This document shows positions 52,565-64,000 of a DNA stretch of 64,000 bases, one piece after another; within the stretch, counting starts at the first letter, position 1; each line of letters opens with the position of its first letter. A program made the position numbers and the translations under genes. Source of the stretch: Labyrinthula sp. Ha (Eukaryota; Sar; Bigyra; Labyrinthulida; Labyrinthulaceae); contig JAALGZ010000031.1 in NCBI GenBank assembly GCA_015227615.1, positions 124,001-188,000 of the forward strand. Direction: 5' to 3'. The notes under the pieces were generated by a model. The model had not been told where the DNA came from. It did not search any database and saw only the letters and a program-made list of their open reading frames with translations.

Positions 52565-52890
52565 ATCAAGATTTTATATTTAAAAACAAAATTTTCAAGA
52601 TTTTATATTCAAAAGGAAAATGTTCAAGATGTTATATTTAAAAAAAAAAAGGAACGGGTTCAAGGATTTTATATTTCAAAAAAAAGGTTCAGGATTTTAA
52701 AACTTGGGATAGGGTTGAAAATGCAGTTGAGAGCTCTGCTCTCTTCTGCATGGTTGGGTGGTAGGGTTCAACTTATATTTCAATAGAAAAAGTTCAAGGA
52801 TTTATATTTTCAAGAATAAAGTTCAAGAGTTCAAGTTCAACGATTTATATTTAAAAACAATAAACTGAAGTCCAAGGGCAAGTTCAAGGA
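52565..52890 (+). repeat. Degenerate subterminal repeats of MULE
   Basis: About eight imperfect copies of a 29-35-bp A/T-rich unit are present, each starting with a TTCAAG-like motif followed by GATTTTATATTT and an A-run. The first four or five are in tandem at 52565-52702; further copies lie at 52766-52890. Subterminal arrays like this often bind the transposase in other DNA transposons, but here that is only inferred. Confidence 0.7.
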
Positions 52891-52898
52891 TACTTTTC

Positions 52899-54995
52899 TC
52901 ACTCATCTGTGAGAAGAGTGGTCTGAGTGAAGTCCAGAGGCGAAGCCACGTTTTCTCCATTCCCCTTCCTTCTTTTTACCCTCTTCCTTGGTGACTCAAA
53001 CATGATCCCACTTTCTTCAGAAGCTTCATCCAAATCCCCGAAGTCTCCATCTGGGTTCTCCCTTAGCACAGCGGTCATCTTCAAGACTGCTGCGTAGCTC
53101 TTCTTCCAGCCCTCATTGCTGCTTTTCGCCTCTTCACAGAGCGCTTTGCATGCAGTGAGGAGCTTGGAATATTTAGCTTCCGGCTTTCTTGGGATGTAAG
53201 CTGCGTTCACAGGTGGAAATCTCACCTTGAACTCAATGCACCCACGTGGGCCATCGACTTCTCGCCCCCTCTCCCTTAGGGCCTGCTTGAACAGAGGATG
53301 CTCCTGGTACCTCCACCTCGCTGGAAGATGATCTATGTCCATGTATTTGATCCTTTTACGATCACAATACCGTGCATAGTGACGACATGGAAAACGAAGA
53401 TTTATCCAGGTTTCACAAGTACATGATTGAAGTTTTACCCCTTCCCTTTCAACAACCTCCAGCACATGTTTCATCTTTACTCTCATGTTTGCATCACTGA
53501 CAATGAACTTTCTTGAACTCAACTCCTCAACAATCCAACACGCTCCCATCAACTTCAACTCTTTTGTGAACATTTCATCAGCTTCCTTTGAAAAATCTTT
53601 ATCCTCCCGAATCAAATCCTTAATCTTTTTCAAAGTTTTCTCCATGTACTTATCCACATTATTCTCGTGGTGGGTTACAACTTCATCTAGGGTCCAAGTT
53701 TTAAGAGTACTTTTCAAAGAACCATTCCCTTTAATTGCTGAGTGAAATGATTCAACCCTCTGAGTAGCGCTGTGAGAGAACGTTGGAAGTTTTCTCGTCA
53801 TTTCCCAACACACTTTGTTTTTTTTTTCCTTAATTTTTTTTAGGGCAACTTGCTGTGGTTCTTCAGGATATTCAACCAACATGTTTTCAATAAGCTGATC
53901 AAGATTTTTTTCTTCTGAAAAGATTCCAGTGAGAACATCGCCCAAGCTGCTTGTAAATTTTATTTTTTTCATCCCTTTTAGGCCAGGTGTAGCTGAGTTC
54001 AAGGTCGCAAAGAAGTGTTTCCTGCAAAGAACATGAGACTCCCCCAGTTCCTCAACAGCTGCTTCCAATGCTTTACTCCCACCGGTCATGATGACTTTCG
54101 CATCCTGAAGAGCCAGAAGTTTCAGCCCTTTCACCACATCTTTACTCGACTCACTCTCCATCATTGAGCACCCGAAATTTATGGTTTTAAGGAAGCAATC
54201 TATCCCGCAAGGGAACATTGCCACTAACCGATATCTACTCATTCCATGGGTAGTATCCACTTGAATACTATCCCCGTACACTTTTTTTAATTTATTTTGT
54301 AGGTCTTCTTGAAAGCTGACTCCATTTAGAATAGCTTTGCCTTCCTTGAGATAATCCCAAGTCAGATCAAATCTTCCTCCACGTTCTAAACATCTTTTTC
54401 CACACGTAATTAACTTTTTAATATTATTTTCTTCGCTAGCGTCAACGCCTTCTTTAGCTTTTTTCATAATTCTTTTTACTAGTTCTTTGTCAAACAATGT
54501 GCCTGGAAAATTGCGATGTAGAGCGACATCTGCCGCTGCAATTCCACTGTCGGCAACTCCTAAGTGTTTAATCATTTTTAATTCATCTGTTGTAAGCTGT
54601 CGTACGTATTTTTTAATCTTCTCTAGTGCTTTTACCTCATGATTGCATTGATTTTCGTTAATTACGACGAAAATGTACTTACAAGTTTCAACATTAAGCT
54701 TAATGTTAACGTCAAACGAGCAATTTTTGTCTAAACTACACTAAATTTTACATCTCTTAAGTCTTTAGCAGTTCCAACCCCACTTAGCAAAGCTAATTGC
54801 CTCGTCAAAGTAGTGAGAAGCATGAATTTTCCACTAAAAGCGACCACTGGCAAGTCTACTGACCACTTCCAGCATTTCTTCTGAAGTAGAATACGTTGCT
54901 GCAGTCCATTTTCCTAGTATTTCTGATTGACTTTGTTGTTCAGGGTCTAGAACCTCTGGTTGGAGTCCTGTCCCTTTGGTTTTGTCTTTTTGCAT
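52899..54995 (-). CDS. MULE transposase with SWIM zinc finger (one in-frame stop)
   Basis: The main open part is 54740-52899, and the frame from ATG 54575 gives 558 residues. Numbering from there, the MULE DDE domain has its first Asp at 107 (IQVDTTHG) and the catalytic Glu near 275 (TQRVESFHSAIKG). Where the family has T-D at the second Asp, this copy has T-G (residues 164-165). The SWIM zinc finger C-x-C...C-x-H uses Cys385, Cys387, Cys397 and His399. Upstream, a three-exon model fits: ATG 54995-54864, then 54833-54784, then 54753 onward, with two 30-nt GT-AG introns (54834-54863 and 54754-54783). It adds a Cys/His-rich FAR1/GCM-like N-terminal zinc module. That frame contains one TAG at 54741-54743. 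The enzyme would bind TIRs and cut in the nucleus; this copy is probably inactive. Confidence 0.8.
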
Positions 54996-55114
54996 AGTTT
55001 TTGTTCGTAATTTTGTTTTGAAATCTGCCCAAAATATTTTTGTCTGCCCTCTTTAAATTTTCTCTAAGTATGGGATTCACAAATTCTGCGCCTCCATTAT
55101 TCAGACGAAGTATG

Positions 55115-55195
55115 ATGAAAAAAAATTTTGGGAAATCGATCTGACCAATGAAATCGCGAGGAGTATCTGACTCCGGAGTCAAAAAATCCTTGCCC
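55115..55195 (-). repeat. Right terminal inverted repeat of MULE
   Basis: This is the inverted counterpart of the left TIR. It starts, reading inward, with GGGCAAGG, then shares the T-run and palindromic core exactly. Its terminal GGG is usual for Mutator-type elements, so the left end is the diverged one. Confidence 0.8.
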
Positions 55196-55204
55196 ACTTT
55201 AGAG
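55196..55204 (+). repeat. Right target site duplication of MULE
   Basis: ACTTTAGAG abuts the right TIR and exactly equals the left copy at 52157-52165. Confidence 0.75.
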
Positions 55205-56519
55205 ACAGTAGAAAATTTTGAGTGAACAGTGGAAATGAGAACGAGCTTACGTTAACTGAGCGCTTTCAAGGTTAAGAAATTCCACGAAGAAAAACCGAGT
55301 AAGAGGAAGAATACTTTCTTCAAGTTTTGTTTCTCATGTTTAGCGCAACCTCTCCATACTAGTAAGACTCGAACACAACCTTTCGTCCTCAATAATCCTA
55401 CTCTAAAAAGTTGGATACAAAGCAGTTGAAAAACTCAAAAAGTTATATGAGAACAGTTGATCGGGAGGATAATTAAGTTTGTTTTTCGCAAAATAAAATC
55501 TATGCGTCTGACGTAGCAATCTCTTTTTGTCATGAACTTCTTTGGGACGAAACTGATACTTACAAGGTGGTCGCCAGGATCCTTGCCATTAATCATATGT
55601 CACAGAAAAAAATTAGTGCTAATTACATTCATTTAAAATTCATCAGAGTTTAAGCTTACATCAATACTACAGTAACTTATTAAGCACCTTAGCAAAAAAG
55701 GTGGGCAAAAACACGACTAACAGGTATGAGTTGAGACTGGAGTGCTCAGATCAAGAGAACAAGGAACAACACAACCAAAAGAAGAATATCTCATAGAATT
55801 AATGGAAAAAGAAAATTCTTGGACCAGTTCGTACTTTACAATGATTTAGGCATCATAAACCACATCGACAAGACAAGAAAAAGAAAGTGTAGCAGGCATT
55901 AAACTTACAAACCGTCAAATACCAAATTGCAGTCTTATGGCATTGGTTTCTTTATCTACAATAAAGCAACTATAGTAATTTTCTTTTAATTAGACTAAAA
56001 AATAATCAAAATCATCTGGCAACATGCATTAAGGGACCAAATGGGAAATTGAAAAATCGCCAATCTTCATCTTCAAGGTAATAAACTTAAATAATCTATG
56101 AAAAATAATGTATCGATCTAATTCTAACTGAGTTTTAAACGGTTATATAATGCATTGAATAAAAACTGCAAACAAAACGAAGTTAGCAACGAACAAGTGA
56201 ATTCCATCCACCTCATTAAGGTCTTAAAGCAGGGATTGCTAGATTTATATCCTAAAAGAAAAGGAAGATACTTTCATCGAATAATTTCCCAGCTGATATT
56301 GATCCTTTTGAAGTATATTATCAAAGCCACAACTCGGGGTTAACGAGAGAAGGTTGAGCATGTCTCAGGCCTGGAAGCTTAGTACTGCGGGCCGAAAATC
56401 ATACTTTTATGGACTCTAGATACCCATAAAGCTTAATTTAGGCTATAATAACTCTAACGTAAACTATAGATTAATAATAAAACATCGGAAGTGAGAAAGC
56501 AGCTATGACATAATAACTA

Positions 56520-58240
56520 GAGAAACAGATGATAATACTTTATTTATAGAAGAGCGATTAGAGACATTATGGGAGTATATTCGCGTGGCTCATGAACATC
56601 CACCTTCATCGGCAGACAAGATTGCTGTGGAGAAAGTACAACACTAGTTCCGACAACTTAGCCTGAGCTATTAGATGACTCGAAGCTTTTGTGCAACATT
56701 CAAATAAGAGGGGAAATATAACATAGGCTAAAAATATTGGGATTAACTAAACTGTTGGAAATGGTGAAAACCTTAATGATGCATTCAAGTACTCCAAAAA
56801 AACACAGTAATGCCTTGTCAAAATAATTTAGGATTCTTTAAAGAAAAAAGAGCCTATTGAGATAATGAGAAAATTTCTGCAACGGAAAGGTCATTTTGTT
56901 CGTACAGGGTAAGGTTCAGATGGAAAACAGAAAATCTCTCAGAGTAGTAGCTCAGCTGCAGATATTTTCCAGATTTGTTAAAGACCACGTATATGAACAT
57001 CTAGTAAGTGTAGTTGCAGCATTAACATTATACCAAACTGGTTTTTTTTAAGTATCATGCAACAACCCACAGAATCGAGAAATTGAAATGAGTACTTCAG
57101 AAGAATATTATGGTAAACCATGGATTAGAATACTAATTATTATTTTCAGATAGGTATTTGACTTAATGGCTCGCAGCTTCATTCTTTCTTCACTGAGAGA
57201 ATATGGAATACTTACTTTAATGATAAAAATGTAAAATACACTTCCACAATCAAACTAAATTCAAAGTAATTTAGGAGGAAAGAGAATCCAAGTAAACCAA
57301 GATGTTGAAAACGGTAAGGCACAGTACTAGGTTCTTACCAATATTACTTGGTTGGCCCTATACCACATCATATATCACCTAAAGAACATCATATCTAAAA
57401 GAGTAATCCGTTAAAGGAAAAGTACAGCACGGCTTTGTTATGGATGTGGTAACCTATGTGATATATGGTGCCCAAATATTGAAACTTACCCATTGGCTTC
57501 TGGATGAGAAATAGCTTAATGAGTTCAGAACCAATCTCAAGAAGACCGAAGGTATTTACATTAAAATTTTCTAAAATTCTCTTCAAACTACCTAATCGAC
57601 CAATAAATGGATATAATGTGAAAATTTCATTGGTAAAGCTGTGATAGATTTTCCAAAAAAATTAGAATTTAATCAGCTGTAATCGGACCTCCACATATTT
57701 TCACAAAACATGGGGTCGTCCAAGAGCAAAACTAAAGTATAGTTTGCCAGATATAAGAGTAGAAGCAAATTTATTGAGTGAAAGATCCAGATTTCAGAGT
57801 GCATGACCAAACCATTCATGCTGTTACAAAATTGAAATATCTGGCCCGGGTTCTTGGTGCTTATGGACTGTATGAACAGCCAATTCTTATGAATACAAAA
57901 CGGATATTGAAGTTGAAACTATTTCTGTCGTTCTCAATAAACGGTTTTATTGAACAGAAATAAGAAAAATATCACACTTACATTGGACCCTTCTCTAATG
58001 GTATATTAATTCTACAACTGTAACCTATCTATCATTATTGGAAACCAACTCGATAAGGTACCTAATAAATTCAAGAAATAATAACTTGACCCGTCGATTA
58101 GATACACAGACTTGTGAAAAACTGACGAACAAAGAGGACAATGTCTTAAGGAGAACGAAACAGGTAAGTAATTGGCTAAAGAAGTATATTAGGGCAATCT
58201 CCTCGAAATTGAAATATTCGAGTATCAGAACAACTTAAAA
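56520..58240 (+). mobile_element. Ty3/gypsy (chromovirus-like) integrase fossil
   Basis: This is an old, broken plus-strand element with many breaks. The frame at about 56530-56645 resembles the integrase zinc-binding start (A-H-E-H-P...K...V-x-x-x-Q). The frame at about 57781-57900 resembles the integrase C-terminal F-x-V-x-D...LGxY segment. The frame at 58038-58238 is weakly like a chromodomain, which would make it a chromovirus. The three lie in the expected order and spacing. The RT part should lie at 55.2-56.5 kb but is not recognisable. No LTRs are seen. Confidence 0.5.
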
Positions 58241-61200
58241 CTACTGGAATAGGCTCTGAGTACTACAACATACTGGAATATTTGGTGGATCATGGTTAAT
58301 TTGTGAACCTTATCAATCTCTAACTCCTAATCTATATATTGAAGACCACCCCAAGAAGGAGCTGTAAATCACGGCATCAAGAGAGCAGTATTGCACTATC
58401 TCAACATCATCCCCCCTGTCTTAATATCTGAGGAGAAATATACCTGGCCGCCAAGTCTTATCACTAAATATTCAATAATGATTGGATATTATGGGTACAC
58501 AAAATAGATAAAAAATGAAATTAAATTGAACAGTAGGAACACTGGGCATTACATGAACTATAGTTCGATATATATGATGTACCTCAGAAACCTACAGCTT
58601 GACTTTACTGAACTTTAATTTAGATATAATGCCTTGAAGAAACAGTAGGTTAGTCACCTTTCATATTATTTTCCACAGTCCAAAATCTTTTATTAATCCC
58701 TTGAACCAGTTTGTACTCAAGTTTTCTGTCATTATCTCTGTGTTTGAACCGTTAGATAAAGGTATTTTGCATTGATTAATTGTTTTGAGTTACGTTTTTT
58801 TTAATTATGATAAATACATGATTTCATAAAAGTGCATACGGGAAAACTCTTCTCGCTGACCTTAACAGATGAAAACTGACCCATGTGATTGCTGTTTGCA
58901 ACTAAGAATATAACGAGAGTATTAGATAGAGGTTCATCTCTAGAAAATGTGCTAAATATATCATGGTTCTCTATTCTTCATTAGCTAGATCATAGGGTTA
59001 TCCTTCTGCAAAATTCTATATAATCTCACCAATTAGTTTAAATAGCATTAAGGCCTACCCCACACTAGGAGTGAAGTGAAAGTTTGTTGAAATCACACAC
59101 GCAACAATGCATCATTATGAATTCTCAGTCTTCTCTAGTGATTTGAATAAAATCTTTAATTTTTGTATTGTCGTCATTAAAATTAGATTTATTGATTGTC
59201 AGCGCTATAGACTACAAACTAAAAAGCAAATCTTATCTTAGCAGATATTCTTATTAAAATTCATACAATTTTTTGCTTGTTTAGATATGCTATATGAGAA
59301 TTGACATCTCTAGAATTTTTTCTTGGCCCCATTAATTTTGTATATATTTTATATCTGTCCTCATAGTACTTGGGGGTAAACCCTCAAATCTAATTTTTCT
59401 CTATATACATTACTAGAGTTAGTTCCTATATATCGCCTGAAAATTGAGGTGTAAATAAGACTATTTGTTGTAAGTTTTCTTTATGGCACCAATGGTCTAT
59501 TTAAATTTATATGGTATATTTTATTAAGAAAATTCATTCTTAGGAAAGATTTACATTCTCTTGTCAGTAATAAATATTTCTACATTGTGCATAAAGGATC
59601 GAATGAACCATTGAAACTTAGCTTACTATTGTTCGTACCATTGAAAAGTAGCTATTTCTGTACATTTCTTTTTTATAGTCTCAAATAATATTGCTAATTT
59701 CTTTATAGAGGAAGTTAAACAAGATGTTTGATTTATCTGTGATAAAGATCATTTTATGTTTTTTTCTATAAGTTTTATCTATATCGCTCAACGATAAGAT
59801 TGCCGAAGAGGCTTTGTTTAGCACAGGTATATCATATCATTGGTTCTAAAATAGTACTTCTAACTTTGTGTAGTAAGAACAGACAGAAACCACTCATTCT
59901 AAAAAATAATGATATATATTGTGCTAAGAGAGGATAAAGTTAGCTTTGTAATTAAAGTTATGAGATAGCCTGCTGTCAGCCGTAGAGAAACCGACACTTA
60001 TTCCAATGGAAAATGTAATATATTAAGTAAAAAATAAAAAAATTTAAGCAAAATGGCAACAAAAAAATCATAGCCCATAGCAAATATGTCTTAGTTTACG
60101 AAATAATGTTCTTACATATGTAAATATGCGCAAATGTGTCTCAAAAGTCATCAGTTTAATTCACCTTGCCACAACCCATCTGTGAAATTAAAACCATCCG
60201 TGTTAGCCCTGTAGATTGGCACTATTAACCTATTTTCTGCTTATAATTCTATCACTGATGTCCTTTTTCAAAATAATCTTTACTATTAACGTTCCTTCAT
60301 CTACTTTTCTGTGCTTCTATTTCCTACAGCACTGGTTGGACTAAAATGAATAAAGGACTTGAAATAGAAAGTTTTTGATTACTACTATAGTTTCTTTAGA
60401 GAATTGACTTCATTTCAGTAGCTTTCACAAGGAGGGGAAGTAATCGAGACTCTAAAATACTTAGCTTTTCTACTAACTACATATATATATCCTCTCTTGT
60501 AAGTTGGAGTGAGTAACTTCAAATGCTCAAACAAATGCACGATTTATTAGTCACAACTTTTATACCAATATATAACCATCTTAATTACCTATAAATTGAA
60601 CCCATATAGAGTAAGAATAGATAAAAGAACACTATATGTAGCCCTTGTGCTTTATAGACAGCACTAAGGGATGGGATATATGTGAATTCAAGTTTTCAAA
60701 TATTCGAGATGGAGAATGATACTTCTCATCTACAAGCAGATTCTTTAGCTACTTTATATTGTTTAACTTTCCGGTAATTATTTTCATATTTTTTTGCAAC
60801 GTTTCGTGTATTGAGGTAGAGTTTTATTTCTTGATAGATAGCATTTTACTGGGTGAAAGGACTTTTCTTTCATAATACCGTATTATCTATTTGAAGTTCT
60901 TACCCGGCAATGCTATACAAAATATTTAGGTGCATCTAGGATAAACCCAAGCATTATTTGAGTTGTATTTCCTAAGAACATATTTCCATTGAAAAAAGAG
61001 AAATAAAGCTATTCTTGCTGATTACTCCCAAATACTTATTTTAAAATATTGCAAACAAACTTAAAATTTACACAATACTTCTGGTGGACAGATTGGTACC
61101 TAGGAAAATTGTACATTATTAAATACCTCCTAAATGACTACCAAGCTTAGTTGCCATCAGTGTAAACTCCAAAATATACCCATAAATATTTTAGTAATTC

Positions 61201-62079
61201 TTTGATAACATTAATTTCTACACACCTAGAAAACTTCTGTCTTAATTCAGAAGAAAAGTTAACGCGGCCATGTTTGTTTGTAAAATTTTTATTTAACAGA
61301 GGTGTTGTAAAAATTCATTTTATGAATAAGTTTCAGTATAATATTTAAAGTCTTTTCGGTATTTTTCATAATAAGAAATTACTAGAGCTTTTAATCCAAA
61401 AGCCAGAAAATTAATATATTTTGAACTACATGTGATTCTTCTTATACAATCTCTTATATCAAGGTAGAAACTTTATTAAGAGTAGAAAGAATTTTTCTTA
61501 AAATACGAAAGTCCTACTTTAACTTTTATCCGTAAGATATTACCCCTTACTATAGGTTGCAGCAAATGGGTTAACTATTAGTTTTAATTGTCGATGAAAG
61601 ATTCATTGTTGTGGAAAAGTTCTGTATTCTTGGTAATAAGTAAGGTAGTCATGTTAGTTGCCACCTGATATTTAAAATCCACATGGATTTTATGAACGGT
61701 TTAACTTACCTCAAAATTCGAGGAAAGCTATCATGTCTTGTTCCTGAACGAACTCAAAAGCTTATTTTTTTAAATTTTATATTTTGTATGATAGACAGGT
61801 TGCTTTCATTGACCTTTCTGTGAGTTTCTAAAGAACCAATTGACTTTCCAGAAGACTTAAAAATTCTCTGTTTCTTTTCACAAATTTATTTTCTGCCTAT
61901 AATATCACCAGATTGATGCATCTTTATACTGACAACTAAAGATACTTCGCACCTGTCTTATGATATATCAAACAATAATTCATATTTTGCAATTCAATAT
62001 ACGCGAAACAAATATTTTTCCAGTTTAGTTTGATTAATTGCTGATATTATTATGAATGTATTATTTTGATAATTTGGCT

Positions 62080-62470
62080 GTATGACTCACTTTCTTATAT
62101 TCGGATACTTTCAACTTAAGACCCGCTTCATTAATTCAATGGCACTATCATTCGTGTATTCACAAGTTCATACTCTTTTATCCCATGTTCTTACATTTTT
62201 GTACGTATAATTTTTCCGGCTGAAAAGCGGGAACCATCATAAATGGGTACATAATATTAGAATACGACCTTGCTCACGTTGGCTCAATAGCTTAAAAATA
62301 TAATATTAAAATTTCATTTCATGAAGGCAATCTGAATGGCATGATAGTTTCTTCCGAGAACTGATAATTGCGGAAAGATTTCTCTATTAAGTGGTTAATT
62401 TTGTGGAAGCTCTTATGAGATGTAGTGTTGACCTCAATATATTTGGGGAGTTCCCGGTGGGCCATGTGAT
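62080..62470 (-). mobile_element. Ty3/gypsy reverse transcriptase fossil
   Basis: This is an old, broken minus-strand copy. Reading leftwards from 62.43 kb, a stretch like G-YHQI, then a +SFR-x-Y stretch like TAFRTxYG, then MPFRLP (family MPFGLxN) appear in order. A Y-T-N-D sequence near 62.14 kb sits where the Y-x-DD active site is expected. This is one of the clearest RT remnants in the window. LTRs and other domains are not found. Confidence 0.55.
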
Positions 62471-64000
62471 CCAATATCAATAGATATATTATGATTTATG
62501 ATGAATATAGAACATTATATATTGTTTCAGAAAAATCAAAATTCGAAAAAAATATCAACAGTTAATAATTTTGATGGCGTTAGTTTAATTTAGCTATTCT
62601 AATATCAAGCGATACCCCTATTGGTAATATAAGATAGCCAACATACTTTTATGGCTAGCCGCTTCTATTAAAGCTTCACCGTACTCGAAGAAAATGGAAG
62701 TCATCGCCACGTTATTAAACCAATAGAATATGTCTAATTGTGTCAATGTTTTTACTCTTCTGTCTTGTTTAAAACAGAATTAAAGGGTCACAAGGATAAT
62801 TAGCTCTGATTTCTTGTGACCTACTGCTCATCTTCTACTACAGTACGTTATGGTGTTTTATTGGCGTTAAGGCAATAACCCTAAATTTAATTATTTAATG
62901 TTCAATAGAATATTTTTTGTCCATAAAAAACTAGAATTAACACCCAAAACAAGAACCTTAAGAGACAATTAAAAAGACGAGAGAGTTAATCTTATTCTTT
63001 CTATTGTGTTTAGAAAATACCGTACCATATGAAGAACCTGAAGAAGAATTTTTTTTGTGGGTTATACAAGAATATTCTATTACGTCATATAGAAACAAAT
63101 TAAGAAATCCAATTCAATTAAAGAGTAGCCAGAGTTTCTACTTCTTATTAAGATTTTCAGACTTTGCCTTGAAGTGATTGTAGGTGTATATATTACCTTT
63201 TACATCTATGCCTTTATTCTTTGATGTTCAAAGATCTAGCAGAAGTTTGGTCTCCAAAGAATGATTTTTTCATATATATAACGGTGCCAACCTACAGCTG
63301 CCCACTGGTCAGGTGCATATAAGCTATTTTTTGTCCTCATAGAGCTAGCATAAACCTTTAAAATAAAACCCAAAATTCCGGGAAAAGATTCGTTTTACTT
63401 TTACTCTCCCTGAAAGATTTAGGTTTTAAGTTCTGGGAATCATAAAGCTTGGTGGTACTACAACTGCTAACCCCCCCAGAGCTGGTAGGAATTGTAGTCG
63501 AGAGAGTCAGAAACTGTTATATTCGAGATAACTAGGATAGATTACGATAGATGTCTGTCATCAATTCCATAGGTGCTATCTTGCAAGATTAATTTCTTCT
63601 CTACGATATCTAAGAGCGTTTTAAGTTTCAACTGCGAGTTTATTCTCAACAATTAACGGTTTGGGTGATGGTTAATACAAGTCTATGGCATGGAAGCTAA
63701 GTGATATTAGAGTATGTTAAATTCTAGATTCTCTATCATAGAGAGCTTGTTTTTATATTTCATGGTTCAGAAAATTCCCTCTGATTTTGATTTTTTTGCG
63801 AAAAAATAGTTAACAATCAATACATATTTGTGGTGAATAGACTACCCACCATTGCAATAGAGTTTTTTTGCACAGAAAAAATGTCACAGTTTTCTTCCAT
63901 ATAGAATAATTAATCGATTATGATATTGATAGTAAAGTTATCCTCGTACGGACGCATTTTGTGTATTTATATACAGCATATGATATACACATATCTCTTC

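Larger units (their letters stand above)
52166..55195 (-). mobile_element. Mutator-like DNA transposon (MULE), about 3.03 kb
   Basis: This is a DNA transposon bounded by 9-bp direct repeats and roughly 80-bp terminal inverted repeats. From the left it holds the left TIR, an A-rich part with a short Lys-rich plus-strand frame (52179-52409), a degenerate subterminal repeat array (52565-52890), the minus-strand transposase gene and the right TIR. The transposase region is noticeably GC-richer than host genes, suggesting a different origin or age. Near-identical TIR cores and an exact duplication say the insertion is recent relative to the Ty3/gypsy fossils. It landed about 45 bp upstream of TBCC. 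One in-frame stop and a lost catalytic residue suggest this copy is not autonomous. Confidence 0.85.
55205..64000. other. Gene-free gap to the window end, two opposed Ty3/gypsy fossils
   Basis: This is 8.8 kb with no intact gene. Up to about 58.5 kb the plus strand is A-rich; beyond that it becomes T-rich, and fossil fragments on opposite strands fit this switch. The two best anchors are listed separately. In 58.3-62.0 and 62.5-64.0 kb I can identify no frame, RNA gene or tandem repeat. Confidence 0.6.

Noticed and set aside
1-64000. CRISPR arrays, bacterial operons or alternative start codons
   Set aside because: Introns, mitochondrial proteins and eukaryotic transposons show this is eukaryotic nuclear DNA; no spaced direct repeats were seen.
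55205-64000. Germline-limited or ciliate micronuclear DNA as explanation for gene-free gaps
   Set aside because: All three stop codons end genes normally, no pointer-like flanking repeats are visible, and decayed Ty3/gypsy remnants explain the gaps more simply.

Overview
The window is nuclear DNA of a unicellular eukaryote with roughly two-thirds A+T. The evidence is canonical GT-AG introns, a heat shock factor, mitochondrial import and ribosomal proteins encoded in the nucleus (TIM22 and bL17m), a golgin-84-type Golgi protein, an EF-hand/WD40 protein, tubulin cofactor C and eukaryotic transposons. TAA, TAG and TGA all end genes, so the genetic code is standard. Every intron I can define is 27-31 nt long, which is extremely short. 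I cannot name the species. Intron size alone recalls lineages such as Blastocystis-type stramenopiles, but this is not diagnostic.

The layout alternates between tight gene islands and long gene-free gaps. The islands are: 1-1904 (HSF, an unknown protein, TIM22); 7754-10445 (two tail-to-tail PIN/PILS-like carriers); 17078-20519 (golgin-84-like, bL17m, F-box protein, small membrane protein); 24338-25670 (SAM methyltransferase, cytochrome b5-domain protein); 30373-34210 (EF-hand/WD40 protein, ALKBH6-like dioxygenase); 41872-45358 (STE-like protein kinase, coiled-coil protein); and 49371-52111 (TMEM198-like coiled-coil protein, TBCC). Inside islands, neighbouring genes lie about 29-175 bp apart. 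The golgin and bL17m reading frames overlap tail to tail by 56 bp.

The gaps (1.9-7.8, 10.4-17.1, 20.5-24.3, 25.7-30.4, 34.2-41.9, 45.4-49.4 and 55.2-64 kb) have no intact genes, but they are not featureless. Short single-frame stretches in them look like reverse transcriptase, RNase H, integrase and chromodomain-like segments of Ty3/gypsy (Metaviridae) LTR elements, in both orientations. The best anchors are near 13.6-14.0, 21.6-22.5, 48.5-48.75, 56.5-58.2 and 62.1-62.4 kb. All are heavily broken, old fossils with no LTRs that I can see. My reading is that the host genes form compact islands in a graveyard of decayed Ty3/gypsy elements.

One much younger DNA transposon, a Mutator-like element (MULE), sits at 52166-55195 directly beside TBCC. 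It has roughly 80-bp terminal inverted repeats with a palindromic core, exact 9-bp target site duplications, an A-rich subterminal repeat array, and a GC-richer transposase gene with host-sized introns and a SWIM zinc finger. One in-frame stop and a lost catalytic Asp suggest it is not autonomous.

The genes do not form a single pathway. They are ordinary housekeeping and signalling genes, and the compact islands, 30-nt introns and fossil-filled gaps are the main points of interest.
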